Shown here: positions 29,560 through 40,200 of the stretch, one piece after another
Numbering within the stretch: position 1 is the stretch's first letter
How the letters are laid out: each line of letters begins with the position of its first letter
Assembly: GCA_905221605.1 (NCBI GenBank)
Contig: CAJNDS010002463.1
Location: 183,501 to 247,500, forward strand
From: Symbiodinium natans
Lineage: Eukaryota; Sar; Dinophyceae; Suessiales; Symbiodiniaceae
DNA: 64,000 nucleotides
Reading direction: 5' to 3'
Translations under genes and position numbers: made by a program
The notes under the pieces: model-generated
The model's database searches: none
Seen by the model: the letters and a program-made list of their open reading frames with translations, nothing else
Told to the model about the DNA's origin: nothing

Positions 29560-31172
29560 GAGTGGCGGGTGGGATCTGGGACGTCTGATCTTCGCGTCGA
29601 CTTGAGGTGTGTCGTTCCCTGTACAAGTCGTAGATAACGTTTGGGCTTAGGGCTTAGAGGGTACCTTTACCTACCCCTGACCCACCTGGGACCTCACTCT
29701 AAACCCTAAGCCCTTAACACCTAAACCCCTGAACCCCAAACCCCTACATGCTGCAAATCGGATTTCGGCTTGGGGGTTTAGGCTCACGGCCTTCGGCTGA
29801 CCCGAGCTGTGCAGAAAATGTGCCCGGGGCGTGCGCTCAGGTTTCTAGACCCAGTGTGCGGCTCAGGTTTGTGGGGTTCGGGCTTTGCTCAGGGCTTAGG
29901 GTTTAGGGTTTCTTGGCTTAGGGTTGCCTGGTTTAGGGTTAGGGCGGGGTATGCAGTTTAGGGCCTGGTAAGGTGTAAGGTTCGGGCTTTTAGGGTTGTG
30001 GGGCTTAGGGTTGAGGGATTCAGGCTACATCCCGAAGCCCTAAACCCGCTACTCGTATCTGCAAACCCAAGCCTTCATGCAGGTTTGGGGTTTGGGGTTT
30101 GGGGTTTAGGGTTTAGGGTTTAGGATTTAGGGTTCAGGGTTTTCGTTCGTTTTGGGCTTCGATGTTGTGGGTGTAGTCCAGGGGTTTCCTGGAGGCTTAC
30201 TTAAGGGTTCAGGGCCTGCGGACCTTCACGCCCCCCCCCTTCTGCACCTTAGGAACAGGAGCATCTTTTTAACCCCAGGCAAGCTTATTACAACCCCAAA
30301 TCCTTGTTCAAGAAGCCCCCGAAATCCTAATTCCCCTTTCGGGAAGCCCCGAACCGGCCTCGCCCTCTTGATTCTATGGGATTTCGAAAGCCCCCAAACC
30401 CAAAACCCCAAACCCAAGAACCCCACACCCAAAACCTGGAACCCTAAATCCCAGGCCCTAAGCCCCAAGCCCTAATCCCCAAACCCTGAACCCTAAACCC
30501 CAAACCGTAAACCCCAAACCCTAAACCCAAAGCCCAACAAAGACACTGAAGCTGAAACATCCTCGACCCAGCCGGGGGCTCTCAGCGCCGGCCGCACCTG
30601 CCCTGCTCTTCGCGAAGGCTTTAATTGTTAGGAAGGTTTAGGGTCTAGGGTTTCGGGCTTAGGGTTCAGGGTCTGGGGTTTAGGGCTTCGGGTTTGCGGC
30701 AAACGGTTTAGGTTTGGCCGGAGCTCTGGTGGCAACGCTCGGCGCCAGGCGCGGCACTACGAGGCAGTGAAGCTCACCAAGCCCATGGCCGTTGGGTCCT
30801 CAGTTGTCCTCGGCACCTTCCGGCGATCCTGCGTCAACAACGCAACTTGTGCTGGTGCGCGGAGCTGCTAGAGAACACTGGCAGGGGACTTCTTGGTGAC
30901 TTTTGTGTGGTGATCGCATAGAAAAATTGGTGCTCGCATTGGTGCATTGCGGTGATCCGCGGGAGCCGCGGCGTGGTAGAGGGGTCATGTGGTAAAAGAC
31001 ATGCAATCGTGCGACCTGAGCATGCTGGGCATCCAGGGCGTCTGGCCATACTGGGAGTACGAGCCCCAGCGGCGGCCTCGGGGGAATCATCGGGCTGTAG
31101 GGTTTCGGGTTCAGGTGGACCCCAAACTTAAACACTTCGAGGGAGGGTGGGGTGGCGGGGGCGTCGTTAGGG
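29560..31172. other. Intergenic mosaic with a few exon-like islands
   Basis: Degenerate TTTAGGG/CCCTAAA tracts (for example 30090-30150 and 30478-30535) alternate with unique islands. Two look coding: 30724-30780 (NARRQARHYEAVKLT) after a GGAG acceptor, and 31037-31071 (GVWPYWEYEPQ) after ATCCAG. Neither could be tied to a gene model. I see nothing else. Confidence 0.4.
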
Positions 31173-31787
31173 TACCCTAAACCCTGAACCCTAAACCCTA
31201 AACCCTAAACCCTAAACCCTAAACCCTAAACCCTAAACCCTAAACCCTAAACCCTAAACCCTAAACCCTAAACCCTAAACCCTAAACTCTGTTTTTATTC
31301 CAGGGTGGAAGGGCTGGAGGGGTTTGGGAATCATGGCGCGCCACCTAAACCCGATAGCCACGGAACCTATCGACTCTTAAACGTTGAGAACTTCCAGCAA
31401 AGATCCCCTAAACCCTAAACCCTAAACCCTAAACCCTAAACCCTAAACCCTAAACCCTAAACCCTAAACCCTAAACCCTAAACCCTGAACCCTAAACCCT
31501 AAACCCTAAACCCTAAACCTAAACCCTAAACCCTAAACCCTAAACCTTAAACCCTAAACCCTAAACCCTAAACCCTAAACCCTAAACCCTAAACCCTAAA
31601 CCCTAAACCCTAAACCCTAAACCCTAAACCTAAACCCTAAACCCCCTAACCCAAACCCTAAACCCTAAACCCTAAACCCTAAACCCTAAACCCTAAACCC
31701 TAAACCCTAAACCCTAAACCCTAAACCCTAAACCCTAAACCCTAAACCCTAAACCCTAAAACCCTAAACCCTAAACCCTAAACCCGA
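31173..31787 (+). repeat. Two long CCCTAAA arrays before the acidic/coiled-coil gene
   Basis: Near-perfect CCCTAAA runs at 31173-31287 and about 31406-31787, split by about 120 bp of unique sequence. The second is one of the longest arrays in the window and ends 19 bp before the gene's start codon. Confidence 0.95.
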
Positions 31788-31805
31788 AGGCCCCCTGAAG
31801 TCGGC

Positions 31806-34800
31806 ATGTTCGGCGACGACTTGAGCGACCTCGAGCCTCTCGATGCCCTCTTCGGCAGCGAGGACGAGGCTGGGGAGCCAGCGATCTTTGGGTTTCCAGG
31901 ATGACGGTTTAGGGTGGAGGGTTACGGTTTAGGGTTTAGGGTTTAGGGTTTAGGGTTTAGGGTTTAGGGTTTAGGGTTTAGGGTTTAGGGTTTAGGGTTT
32001 AGGGTTTAGGGTGACGCTAAGACCTTACATCGTGGCTTCCCCTGCCACCCCCCTCTACATATACTACCCCCCCTAGGCTCCCCCCAGAATTCAGGCTACT
32101 TAGGGATTTTGGGATGGTTAAGCCTAATTAAGTTGTTGAGGGGGGATCCGAAACCCTTAAACCCTAAACCCTACTTGGAGGTTCAGCGTACTTGTAACCT
32201 CTATTATGACTGCACTGAAAAGCCCCCGAAGTTCCCGCAAGAAAGTTATAAGTAGACTTATAATTGGGGTTATAAATACCCATGAATCTCCTTAATGTAG
32301 GGTTGGAATAATTACTAGGAGTATCCCCCAAAACTAATTCTAATCATTAAGGCCCCTTTTTTAAACCTTAAGCCCTTAAACCCAAAAAACCCTACGGTTC
32401 GGGGGGTTCAGGGTTTAAGTAGGGTTACACCTGGGTAACTATGGTAATAACCTTATTAGGGTACTTATAGCCTAGCTTAGGGTAACTATGGTTGTAAACT
32501 TATTGGATTACTTTTTACCCTACTTAGGGTAACTATGGTTGTAACCTTATTAGGGTACTTATATACCCCGACTTATAAGTACCCCCCCATGAACCTTCAA
32601 GTAGCCCTAAACCGTAAACCCTAAACCCTAAACCCCAAACCCTAAACCCTCAACCTTAAACCCTAAACCCTAACCCTAAACCCTAAACCCTAAACCCTAA
32701 ACCCTAAACCCTAAACCCTAAACCCCCAAACCCCCAAACCCCAAACTACCCACATGAACCTTCAAGTCAGGTTGAGGGTTTCGGCTTCTGAAGCCCTCTG
32801 TACTTCCATTGCGTGTGTTGAAACCCAGACGCCTGGCAGGATCCAAAAAGTAGATCCCTTTCAGGAATCGTAAGAATGACCCAATAGTAGTACCGGTACT
32901 ATTTGGGGGTTCTGCTTTTTGGACCCAATAGTAGAAAAGGGTACCATTTGGGGGTTCTATTTTTTGGTCCTCCCAAGTCTGGGAAGAATGCGGGTGGTTC
33001 GGCTTGAGGCGATCGGGTCCCCTGCAGAGAGCGGCGATGATGAGGAGGAGGAGCAGGAAGAGGAGGAGGAGGCAGGGCGGGTTTAGGGTTTAGGGTTCAG
33101 GGTTAGGGTTTACGGTTTAGGGTTTAGGGGGATCAGGTACAAGGTTTGGAGCTTGGGGCGAGGGATACGTAAGTGTTTAAGAGGTGTTTAAGAAGGGTTT
33201 GCGGTTTGGAGTTAGGGCTTGTTTTGAAGGAACAGCTGGGGTTAGGTGAAGGGTTTAGATGTTGCTAAGCCGCCTTTGCCGCCCCGGCCCACAAGTCGCC
33301 CCATAATGTGATGTTAATCGGGCCCTTACGGAATGGTGAGTCCCACCCCCCCCCCTCCCCCTCCCAGGGTTTAGGGTTTAGGGTTTAGGGCCCCCCGTCC
33401 CTCCCCACATGAAACCCCAACCCCTATTGCAACTATAGTTCAGGTGCTCTTGTACAGGTGCCTCATGGACTCAGCATCCAGGGTTTAGGCTCCTCGTCGA
33501 TGAAGGACACCCTACAATCGTCGGTGGCTATGTATCGTTGATCTTCATGTATGTCGTGCTAACCAGCTCGTCCTTGTCAGAAGGCCAAAACCCCAAGCAC
33601 TAAATCCGCAGCCCTAAGCTCCGAACCGAAACCCCAAGCCCTGAACTCACAAGAAACCAGGATGGGGTTGAAGGATGGCCCTTGAGAGAGGACAAAAGGG
33701 AGTCTTTCCGAAATTTAGGGGGCCTCACAGTAATGAGAAGGGGATCCTACTCTTTGGGGGGTCGATATCCCCGTATTTTCGTAAACCCCCATACGGCCCT
33801 TGCACCTCGCAACCCCCGTGGCTCCTGCTGAGCCCCCCCCGAGCGCCCCAACGGTTGCAAGGATCCTGGCGACGCCTCAAGCTTGAACTGCGGAGCTCTG
33901 AAGGCGGACATCGAAGATCCGGCTTAGGGTTTAAGGTTTAGGGTTTAGGGTTTAGGCTTTAGGGTTTAGGGTTTAGGGTTTAGGGTTTAGGGTTTAGGGT
34001 TTAGGGTTTAGGGGATTATTGTTTTTCTTCTCCTTCTTTGGGGCTCTAGAGGCTTTAGGGGTTTGGGGGTTTTTTCAGCCCTCCACAGGGTTCAGGGGGG
34101 TTCGAGGCGCTGGAAAAACGCGTTGCGCCTCACTATTTTTTCCAGGTCCTTTTCCGGCTTCGTCTGTACTGACCCGTTGCCTCCTCGGAATGGCTTCTGC
34201 CCACTTTGCAACAACAGGTTCGGGGACCACGCTCGCACGTGGCGACCGTTCCAAGCACCACAGCCGCCTGAGACGTGTGCTGCGGTCGGCCTCAGCCCGG
34301 AAGTCGAAAAGTCCAGCCTTCTCCTTGCACGGCCAAAGGAGTCGTGCGGCACGAGGTGGCCGTGACGCCAGTGCCCGACGCTTTGCTGATGCACGCGTCC
34401 CTACCTGGGTTGGGGCTGCGTGGCCCGCCCAATTTCAACCTGACGGTCGCTGTCCTCAGTTGCTGCTTCCGCAGCAGACGGGCTACTGCCGCGCAGCAGC
34501 CGCGCCCAAGGGCTCCAGTTCCTTCCCCCTTGTCGCTGAAGCGTGTGGTGCTTGGGGGTGCCAAAATGTGAAGGTGTGGAAGGGCCTCGCTGCCTTAAAT
34601 TTCAACCATTCTTGCAACTCCTCAGCGTCGCTCTCCGACGCGAGAATGCGTGGGCCGTCCTGCATCGGCTGGCCGCGGACGAGACCACCGTCCGGTCCTT
34701 TTTCCTGTTTCGGACAACTTCGGAATGCCCGTGCTCCGTTCCATCCTGGGATCTACTCTCTGCCCAAGAACCACCTAAAGAACCGTGGAAGGCAATATGG

Positions 34801-37800
34801 GGATTATCTGTTTTTTTTTTGGGGGGGAGATTCTGAAGCAAGTAGTGGGGATAGCGCCTGCGGCCGTGTACAATTCCTACTACTGAGGGCGGACGAGCGC
34901 GCGTAGCAATACCGTTTACTTAAGGAGCGCGCTTGGAACACAGATTCAGGACCATTTCTCAAGGGATGAAGACTCGTACCCCTAAGGTTGTTCCCCGAAA
35001 GGCTCCCCTTATCATACTCCTCATATGGTCCGTATATTCCCTCAAGGATCCTTCAAAAGGACCTCCCAAACCCAGGGGTACAACCTTAAGGGTTCAAGGT
35101 AGAACCCCTAGAATTTCGAGGCGGAAAGATCTCCGGCTTGGGGTTTAGAGGGTTTAGGGAGAGTTTGAGTTTCAGGTTTGCGGGCTCTAGGTCATGGAGT
35201 CCTATACCTCTGGAAAGGGTTTGCCTGAAATGTATGAAGCCTTTGAGTAGGATATTCAATACTTAAGAAGTATTATATCGATTGAGAGGAATAAAGAAAG
35301 ACCAAGCCGCGGGGACATACCTCATCATGCGATTTAGAGTTTATTTAGGGTTATGGGGTGCGAACTAGGAAAACTATGACTGTAACCTGCTTTAGGTACT
35401 TATAACCCTACTTACCCTACTCCCAAAACCCTAAACCCTAAACCCTATAGACCCTAAACCCTAAACCCTAAACCCTCAACCCTCAACCCTAAACCCTAAA
35501 CAAGTGAACCTTCAAGCCAGGGCGTGACAAACCTCACGATCAAGAGGGACAAAGCTGCCAGAGCCCTGCGCAAGCATGAGCAGCAGATGCACCAGGCGCG
35601 CCTTTCGGGTTTAGGGTGTAGGGTTTAGGGCTACTCGGGTTTAGGGTTTAGGGTTTAGGCTTCAGGGTTTAGGGTTGAGGGTTGCTAGGGTTACTAAAAT
35701 CCCCAAACACAAGGGCTTAGGGTTCAGGGAACGGAAAAGTAAAAGTTAGTAGTCCCCACTGCTTCATTCATTCACTAGCAACCAGTACGTAAGACCGCGT
35801 CAACAGCCTCAATAGGGCCTTAGTATGAACGCCTGGAATCCCTATCAAGGACTGTTAGTGTAGGGGGGAACATCCCAACCCCCAACCTCCAACCCCTGAA
35901 CCCTAAACCCCTAAACCCCTAAACCCCTAAACCCCTAAACCCCTAAACCCCTAAACCCCTAAACCCCAAAACCCCAAAACCCCAAAACCCCAAAACCCCA
36001 AAACCCCAAAACCCCAAAACCCCAAAACCCCTAAACCCCTAAACCCCTTAAACCCCTTAAACCCCTAAACCCCTAAACCCCTAAACCCCTAAACCCCTAA
36101 ACCCCTAAACCCCTAAACCCCAAAAACCCCCAAGCCCTTAACCCTCAACCCCTCAACCCAGGGTTGCTCCGGTGGGGGGACCTTCCGGGGCCGTGGCCCG
36201 AAAACGAGAGGTACGGACGCAGCGCGACTCCGCCAACCAGAAGCTGCAGGACGGTATTTGGGTGGGTTTAGGGTTTAGGGTTTAGGGTTTCGGGTTTCGG
36301 GTTTCGGGGCTTAGGGTTTAGGGGCTTAGGGTTCAGGGGCTTAGAGGGTTTAGGGGTTTAGAGGGTTTTGGGGCTTAGGGTTGAGAGTTCAAGGATTTAT
36401 GGGTTTTGCGGCTTCGTGTTTGTGGACCAAGGTTTATAGGCCGTAGGTTTTTTTGGGCCGAGAAGTTCCCCCAAACCCCGAATCACCATCTACTTGGCCC
36501 AGGACTAAGACATGGGAGGGTCTAGGGTTTATCGGGTTTAGGGTGTAGGGTTTCGGGTTCAGGGTTTAGGGTCTAGGGTTTAGGGTCTAGGGTTCAGGGT
36601 TTAGGGTTTAGAGATGTAAGGGTATTTTTTTCGGACGATGGCTTTGGATAGCTGTGAGGAGGTATGTGACGCTTCGCAGGCATACCAACAGCGACCAGCC
36701 CTGGGCCTTTCCCCCTGAATCCTCAAAGCCCGACTTGGAGGTTCGTGGGTACTTCTAGCCCAAATTATAGGTCTACTTAGAACCTACTTAGAGGACTTTG
36801 GGGGGCTGAGAAGTACCGGTTCTAGTTAGGGTTATGAGTGCCCTGCTCCTCCAAGTAGTTTCCCTACGTACGACCCTGCTTTTGCGCACCCATGAGCCTC
36901 CAAGTAGCCCGAAGCCCTAAACCTAAACTCTAAACCCTAAACCCTAAACCCTAAGCCCTAAACCCTAAACCCTAAACCCTAAACCCTAAACCCTAAGCCC
37001 TAAACCCTAAACCCTCTACTTATCAACCTGCTTATGCGTACCCATGAACCTCCAAGTAGGCAAGGCCCCCACAATGTAGCAGGATGCAGCCCGGAGCCGC
37101 TATGCTGCCGAGATGTCCATTGTCGAGGCGTGGGGGTTGGGGTTTAGGGTTTAGTGTTTAGGGCTTAGGGCTTAGGGTTTAGGGTTTAGGGTTTAAGTTT
37201 AGGGTTCAGCATCCCAAGTCCAAGCATTTCACTAGTAGAGCTCCTTGCTCCGGTAGCGAATATCGACCCACCCACCCATCGGATCCCAAAAGAATTGTGA
37301 ACATGTGTTACTTGGAGGTTCATGGTACTTAGTAACTAACTATAACTGTACTTATAACCCGCTTACAAGCCCCTTAAGTGCCCTAATGTGGTTATAAGTA
37401 CAGTTATAAGTACAGTTATATTTAGTTACTAAGTACCATGAACCTTCAAGTACCTTTTGTTTTGACCTTAACACTTTATGCCCAGTAGTCGTCCGCCCAG
37501 AGTCGGCCTGAAACCAGGCACTAAACCTCAAAGCCAACCCCAGAGTAGGCCTTGAACCCGAAAACCCAGGCCAGAGTAGGCCCTAGACCCGAAAACTAGC
37601 CTAGACTAAGTCTTCCTAAACCCTAAACCCTAAACCCTAAACCCTAAACCCTAAACCCTAAACCCTAAACCCTAAACCCTAAAACCAGCACAGAGGAGGA
37701 CCAGAGCAAGCCCCAGACCCCAAAACCAGCCCCCAGAGCAGGCCCTAAACCCTAAAGCCAGGCCAGAGCAGGCTTTAAACCCTGAAGCCAGCCCAGAGTA

Positions 37801-37885
37801 GCCCCTAAACCCTAAAGGGGCAGCAAAGAAGGCGGAGAGGAGCGCCAGCGAGTCGACGCTGGCTCCCAGGGCCACAGCCACTTGA
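31806..37885 (+). CDS. Acidic/coiled-coil protein in seven tiny exons (120 aa)
   Basis: Exons: 31806-31868, 33030-33071, 33862-33903, 35521-35595, 36211-36249, 37083-37127 and 37829-37885 (TGA). Total 363 nt, 121 codons; every intron falls in phase 0. The protein starts MFGDDLSDLEPLDALFGSED, continues with an almost pure Asp/Glu stretch (SGDDEEEEQEEEEE), a linker, then a basic helical part (IKRDKAARALRKHEQQMHQ, RTQRDSANQKLQ, DAARSRYAAEMSIVE) and a Ser/Thr-rich tail. It is probably an intracellular acidic-plus-coiled-coil adaptor; no family is recognised. Donors are GC except one GA (CAG|GACGG). Introns of 0.6-1.6 kb hold TTTAGGG after each donor, mostly CCCTAAA before the acceptor, several inverted-repeat elements, and a dead retroelement in intron 3. 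Only 6% of the locus is coding. The first two acceptors are ambiguous by two bases (CAGAG). Confidence 0.6.
31920..32012 (+). repeat. TTTAGGG array, intron 1 of the acidic/coiled-coil gene
   Basis: About twelve near-perfect TTTAGGG units begin about 50 nt after the exon 1 donor. Confidence 0.95.
32172..32299. mobile_element. Inverted-repeat element, CTTGGAGGTTCATG family
   Basis: Left end TACTTGGAGGTTCAGCGTAC, right end CCCATGAATCTCCTTAATGTA. The core carries TTATAAGTAGACTTATAA. It lies inside intron 1. Confidence 0.65.
32413..32604. mobile_element. Inverted-repeat element with internal triplication
   Basis: The right end CCCATGAACCTTCAAGTAG matches the family; the left end is degenerate. 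Inside, a unit of about 50 bp (GGTAACTATGGTxGTAACCT with TTATTAGGGTAC) repeats three times from about 32432. Confidence 0.55.
32605..32745 (+). repeat. CCCTAAA array, intron 1 of the acidic/coiled-coil gene
   Basis: It lies directly after the inverted-repeat element and is C-rich in the sense orientation, opposite to 31920-32012 in the same intron. Confidence 0.9.
32878..32975. repeat. Two tandem copies of a ~48-bp unit
   Basis: ACCCAATAGTAG followed by GGTACTATTTGGGGGTTCT and a T-rich stretch occurs twice in a row (about 32878 and 32922). It is also partly palindromic. Confidence 0.7.
34105..34880 (+). pseudogene. Frameshifted relic of a reverse-transcriptase element (C-terminal part)
   Basis: Pieces of one protein appear in order across all three + frames: FCPLCNNRFGDHART (zinc-binding CPxC..FGDHA motif), GDRSKHHSRLRRV, AAVGLSPEVEKSSLLLARP, then DARVPTW/GPPNFNLTVAVL, SSFPLVAEACGAWG and RRENAWAVLHRL. 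In RT-bearing mobile elements these segments follow the polymerase: GDHAxxCxCGGDRxxRHN, then AGLxPExEK, then a FxPLVxEAxGG segment. At least four shifts between frames make it dead. It lies in intron 3 of the acidic/coiled-coil gene, after a TTTAGGG array (33925-34013). The long open frame at 34019-34906 is mostly a by-product. Confidence 0.6.
35885..36150 (+). repeat. CCCCTAAA/CCCCAAAA octamer array
   Basis: Most arrays here are heptamers, but this one is an octamer: CCCCTAAA units, then a block of about eight CCCCAAAA, then CCCCTAAA again. It lies just before exon 5 of the acidic/coiled-coil gene. Confidence 0.92.
36732..36907. mobile_element. Inverted-repeat element, CTTGGAGGTTCATG family
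   Basis: Left end ACTTGGAGGTTCGTGGGTAC. There are two alternative right ends, TCCTCCAAGTAG at about 36847 and CCCATGAGCCTCCAAGTAG at 36907, so it may be a composite of two copies. It is in intron 5. A further solo right end (CCCATGAACCTCCAAGTAG) lies at about 37041-37059, 24 bp before exon 6. Confidence 0.7.
37309..37452. mobile_element. Near-perfect palindromic copy of the CTTGGAGGTTCATG family
   Basis: A 144-bp element whose two halves pair almost completely: TACTTGGAGGTTCATGGTAC with TTAGTAACTAACTATAACTG on the left, and the reverse complement on the right ending CCATGAACCTTCAAGTA. It lies in intron 6 of the acidic/coiled-coil gene. It is the best-preserved hairpin of the family. Confidence 0.85.
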
Positions 37886-37978
37886 TCTTTGGGCGTTTAG
37901 GGTTTAGGGTTCAGGGTTTAGGGTTTGGGTTTAGGGTTTAGGGTTTAGGGTTAGGGTCTAGGGTTTAGGGTTCGAGTT
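37614..37978. repeat. CCCTAAA array, last exon, TTTAGGG array
   Basis: CCCTAAA at 37614-37682, with decayed related units and CCAGAGCAGG-type repeats up to 37820, precedes the last exon of the acidic/coiled-coil gene (37829-37885). TTTAGGG at 37896-37978 follows its stop codon. Confidence 0.85.
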
Positions 37979-38005
37979 TGCCCTACACCCTGAACCCTGA
38001 ACCCT

Positions 38006-38018
38006 AAGCCCTAAGCCC
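38006..38018. repeat. Probable target-site duplication, left copy
   Basis: AAGCCCTAAGCCC, repeated exactly at 39637-39649 on the far side of the truncated LINE. Confidence 0.7.
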
Positions 38019-39636
38019 GAAGAGCTGGGCACAGTACTAAGGCAACTGCGCAAAGACAAAGCACCGGGGCCGGACGGGGTGGGAGCAGAACTACTTAAAC
38101 ACCTTGATCACGTAAATGAAACCAGACTTTCAGCGCTTTTAAATCAGTGCTTCGCGGAAAAACGAATTCCAGCGGACTGGAAATCCGCAAACATAGTCAG
38201 CATATTCAAGGGCAAGGGATCACCTTCAGACCCCGCATCATACAGGCCAATTTCATTACTCAACACACTCTACAAAGTCTACACCGCCATGCTGCAAAAA
38301 AGATCAGCGTCAGAACACGACAACCATTTACGAGAAACACAATATGGCTTCCGTGCAAACAGGTCAACCCAGGATCCGCTGTTTATAATCAGAAAGGCAC
38401 AAGATCTATCCATCAAAACAGGATCTCCGCTACACTTCCTCTTCCTGGATTGGAAAATGGCCTTCGACAAGGTAGATCTTGAGTCCATGCTGATAGCACT
38501 GGAACGCCTCGGAGTACACCGCCACTATTTAGAAGTCATGAAGGATCTATCTACATCCCAAACTTTCACAGTGAAAGGCTTTAGGGGAGGATCAGTTACG
38601 GCTACACCGCATACGGGTATCAGGCAGGGATGCCCCGCTCAGCCCTTACTTATTTATTATGCTCATGACAGTTTTGATGAATGATGTAGACACCAAACTG
38701 CGGACCACGGGAGTGCCGACAAACACTTGGTCGATAGGACGCCCGGTCTACGACATTGAGTACGCGGACGACACCATGATTATCTCGGTCACAAGATCAC
38801 AGGCAGAAGAAATGCTAAAAGCGATACAGGTAGAAGCTACACTATACGGCCTGACAGTAAACACAGAAAAAACGGAACTTCTATCGGATTACACCGCCGA
38901 CCAGCCCATCCACTTCGTGGATGGAACGCCAGTCAAGGAGGTTACTCAAGCCAAATATTTAGGCTCCCAAGTCAGCTGGGTAGCCCCCACTAGAACAGCC
39001 ATCGACGCCCGCAAGGCACAAGCACAAATAGCGTATGCTAAACTTCAACACCTATGGCGTAGCAGACTTAGTAGGAAGGAAAAAGTGCGCATCTTTCTGG
39101 CCTGCATACTACCTGTACTAGTATACGGCCTTGGCGTCCTCACACTAGAACTAAAACACCTAAAGACCGTTGATGCCTTCTTTCATAGATTTCTACGCAG
39201 AAGCATGGGGATTCGCGCATCGTATTACTCCCGCATTGCAAATGCCCGGGTATGGAAATTAGCAGACAGACCAGTACTCCCTGCACAGCTACTCATAAAG
39301 CAACAGCTCAAACAGCTAACGCAACTCTTGGTTACACCGCCGCATAACCCCTTAAGACACGTAGTATTCTCACCAGGGTGGAAGGACAGAATCAAATTTA
39401 CCAAGGGAGTCAGAAGGGGACACCCACAGCGGTATTGGTTAGAACGAACGGAGGCCCATGCAACGAAAATCCTGAAACACCACCCTTTAGATAGAAAGGA
39501 TCTACTAGGCCTAAAACAACACCTAGAAAAACACCCCACCTTTGCACTGTATCTGGAGACTGCGCCTACGCGCCACACAGAATTGTTTACAACGTTCGCA
39601 AAGAGTCTGGGATGCGCTTGGCAGCCATTAAAAAAG
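38019..39636 (+). mobile_element. 5'-truncated LINE fragment
   Basis: A 1.6-kb insertion begins in the middle of the RT domain (EELGTVLRQLRKDKAPGPDG) and ends in TTAAAAAAG, directly followed by the second copy of a 13-bp duplication of telomere-like sequence. 5' truncation, an A-rich 3' end and direct repeats are the signature of target-primed reverse transcription. The RT is of the same broad type as in the full LINE at 6883-13577 but clearly diverged, so it is a different family. Confidence 0.85.
38019..39636 (+). pseudogene. Reverse transcriptase of the truncated LINE, one frameshift
   Basis: The first frame runs to about 38684: KAPGPDG, YRPISLLNTLYK, TQYGFRANRSTQD, LHFLFLDWKMAFDKV and GIRQGCP. 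One extra C in the run at 38633-38636 breaks the frame. The second frame then continues with SPYLF-type sequence, DIEYADDTMII (YADD at 38761-38772), the thumb (GLTVNTEKTELL, KYLGSQVSW) and the LINE C-terminal region to 39636. Its stop codon (TAA at 39643) lies in the target duplication, so the native C-terminus or 3' region is cut short. Without the upstream endonuclease it is not autonomous. Confidence 0.85.
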
Positions 39637-39649
39637 AAGCCCTAAGCCC
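39637..39649. repeat. Probable target-site duplication, right copy
   Basis: AAGCCCTAAGCCC directly after the A-rich end of the LINE fragment. It is an isolated telomere-like patch in otherwise unique flank, which supports duplication rather than chance. Confidence 0.7.
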
Positions 39650-40195
39650 CAGCTAAGCACCAGGCCCAGTGAAATATTGTATAGGCCAGCTCCTCTACTT
39701 TAATTGTAAACCGCTTGCCCCCCTTATTCTTCGGCAGCCGAAGTTTCAGGTGGGGTGCGGTTGACGGAGAAACGCCTTTTTCCGTGTTTTTTTTTGGCGT
39801 GGGGTCTCTGTGGAAGGGGCCCAATCCCAACCTTTTCTGAACTTTGGTTAGGCGGTTCTTGAGTCGTGCTTCTAACCTGGCTGGGATATCCATAAGGGAC
39901 CAGAAGCATGAGATTCCAAAGTCTTCAACAGTTCTTCCCACTCTAAGCCTGAAACCTTACTGCCTCGACCCCTTAAACCCTTGAAAGGGCTTCTGAGCGT
40001 GTGGATGCGCCCCCGCCAGCGCCCGGCTTGGCTTCGGGGCACCCGGAACAACTCCTTCCACCAGCCTTTAAGCGGCCCAACCCCTAGACCTGTAGGGTTT
40101 AGGGTGTAGGGTTTAGGGTTTAGGGTTTGAGGTTTAGGGTTTAGGGTTTAGGTTTCAGGGTTTTAAGGTTTGAGGTTTATAGGGTTCGGATACCC
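39650..40195. other. Unique flank and TTTAGGG array
   Basis: 39650-39960 is unique; a 99-codon frame on - (39642-39941) has no recognisable family. An ATG at 40005 opens MRPRQRP and could be the first exon (40005-40025, G|GC donor, phase 0) of the next gene. TTTAGGG units run at about 40095-40180. Confidence 0.4.
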
Positions 40196-40200
40196 TCGAG

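Noticed and set aside
34019-34906. A 295-codon + strand gene
   Set aside because: The conserved segments of a retroelement protein jump between this frame and the other two, so the long frame is a decayed relic and not a gene.
39642-39941. A 99-codon gene on the - strand after the truncated LINE
   Set aside because: It has no recognisable domain, starts in the LINE's target duplication, and the region has no other coding support. Kept only as unique sequence.
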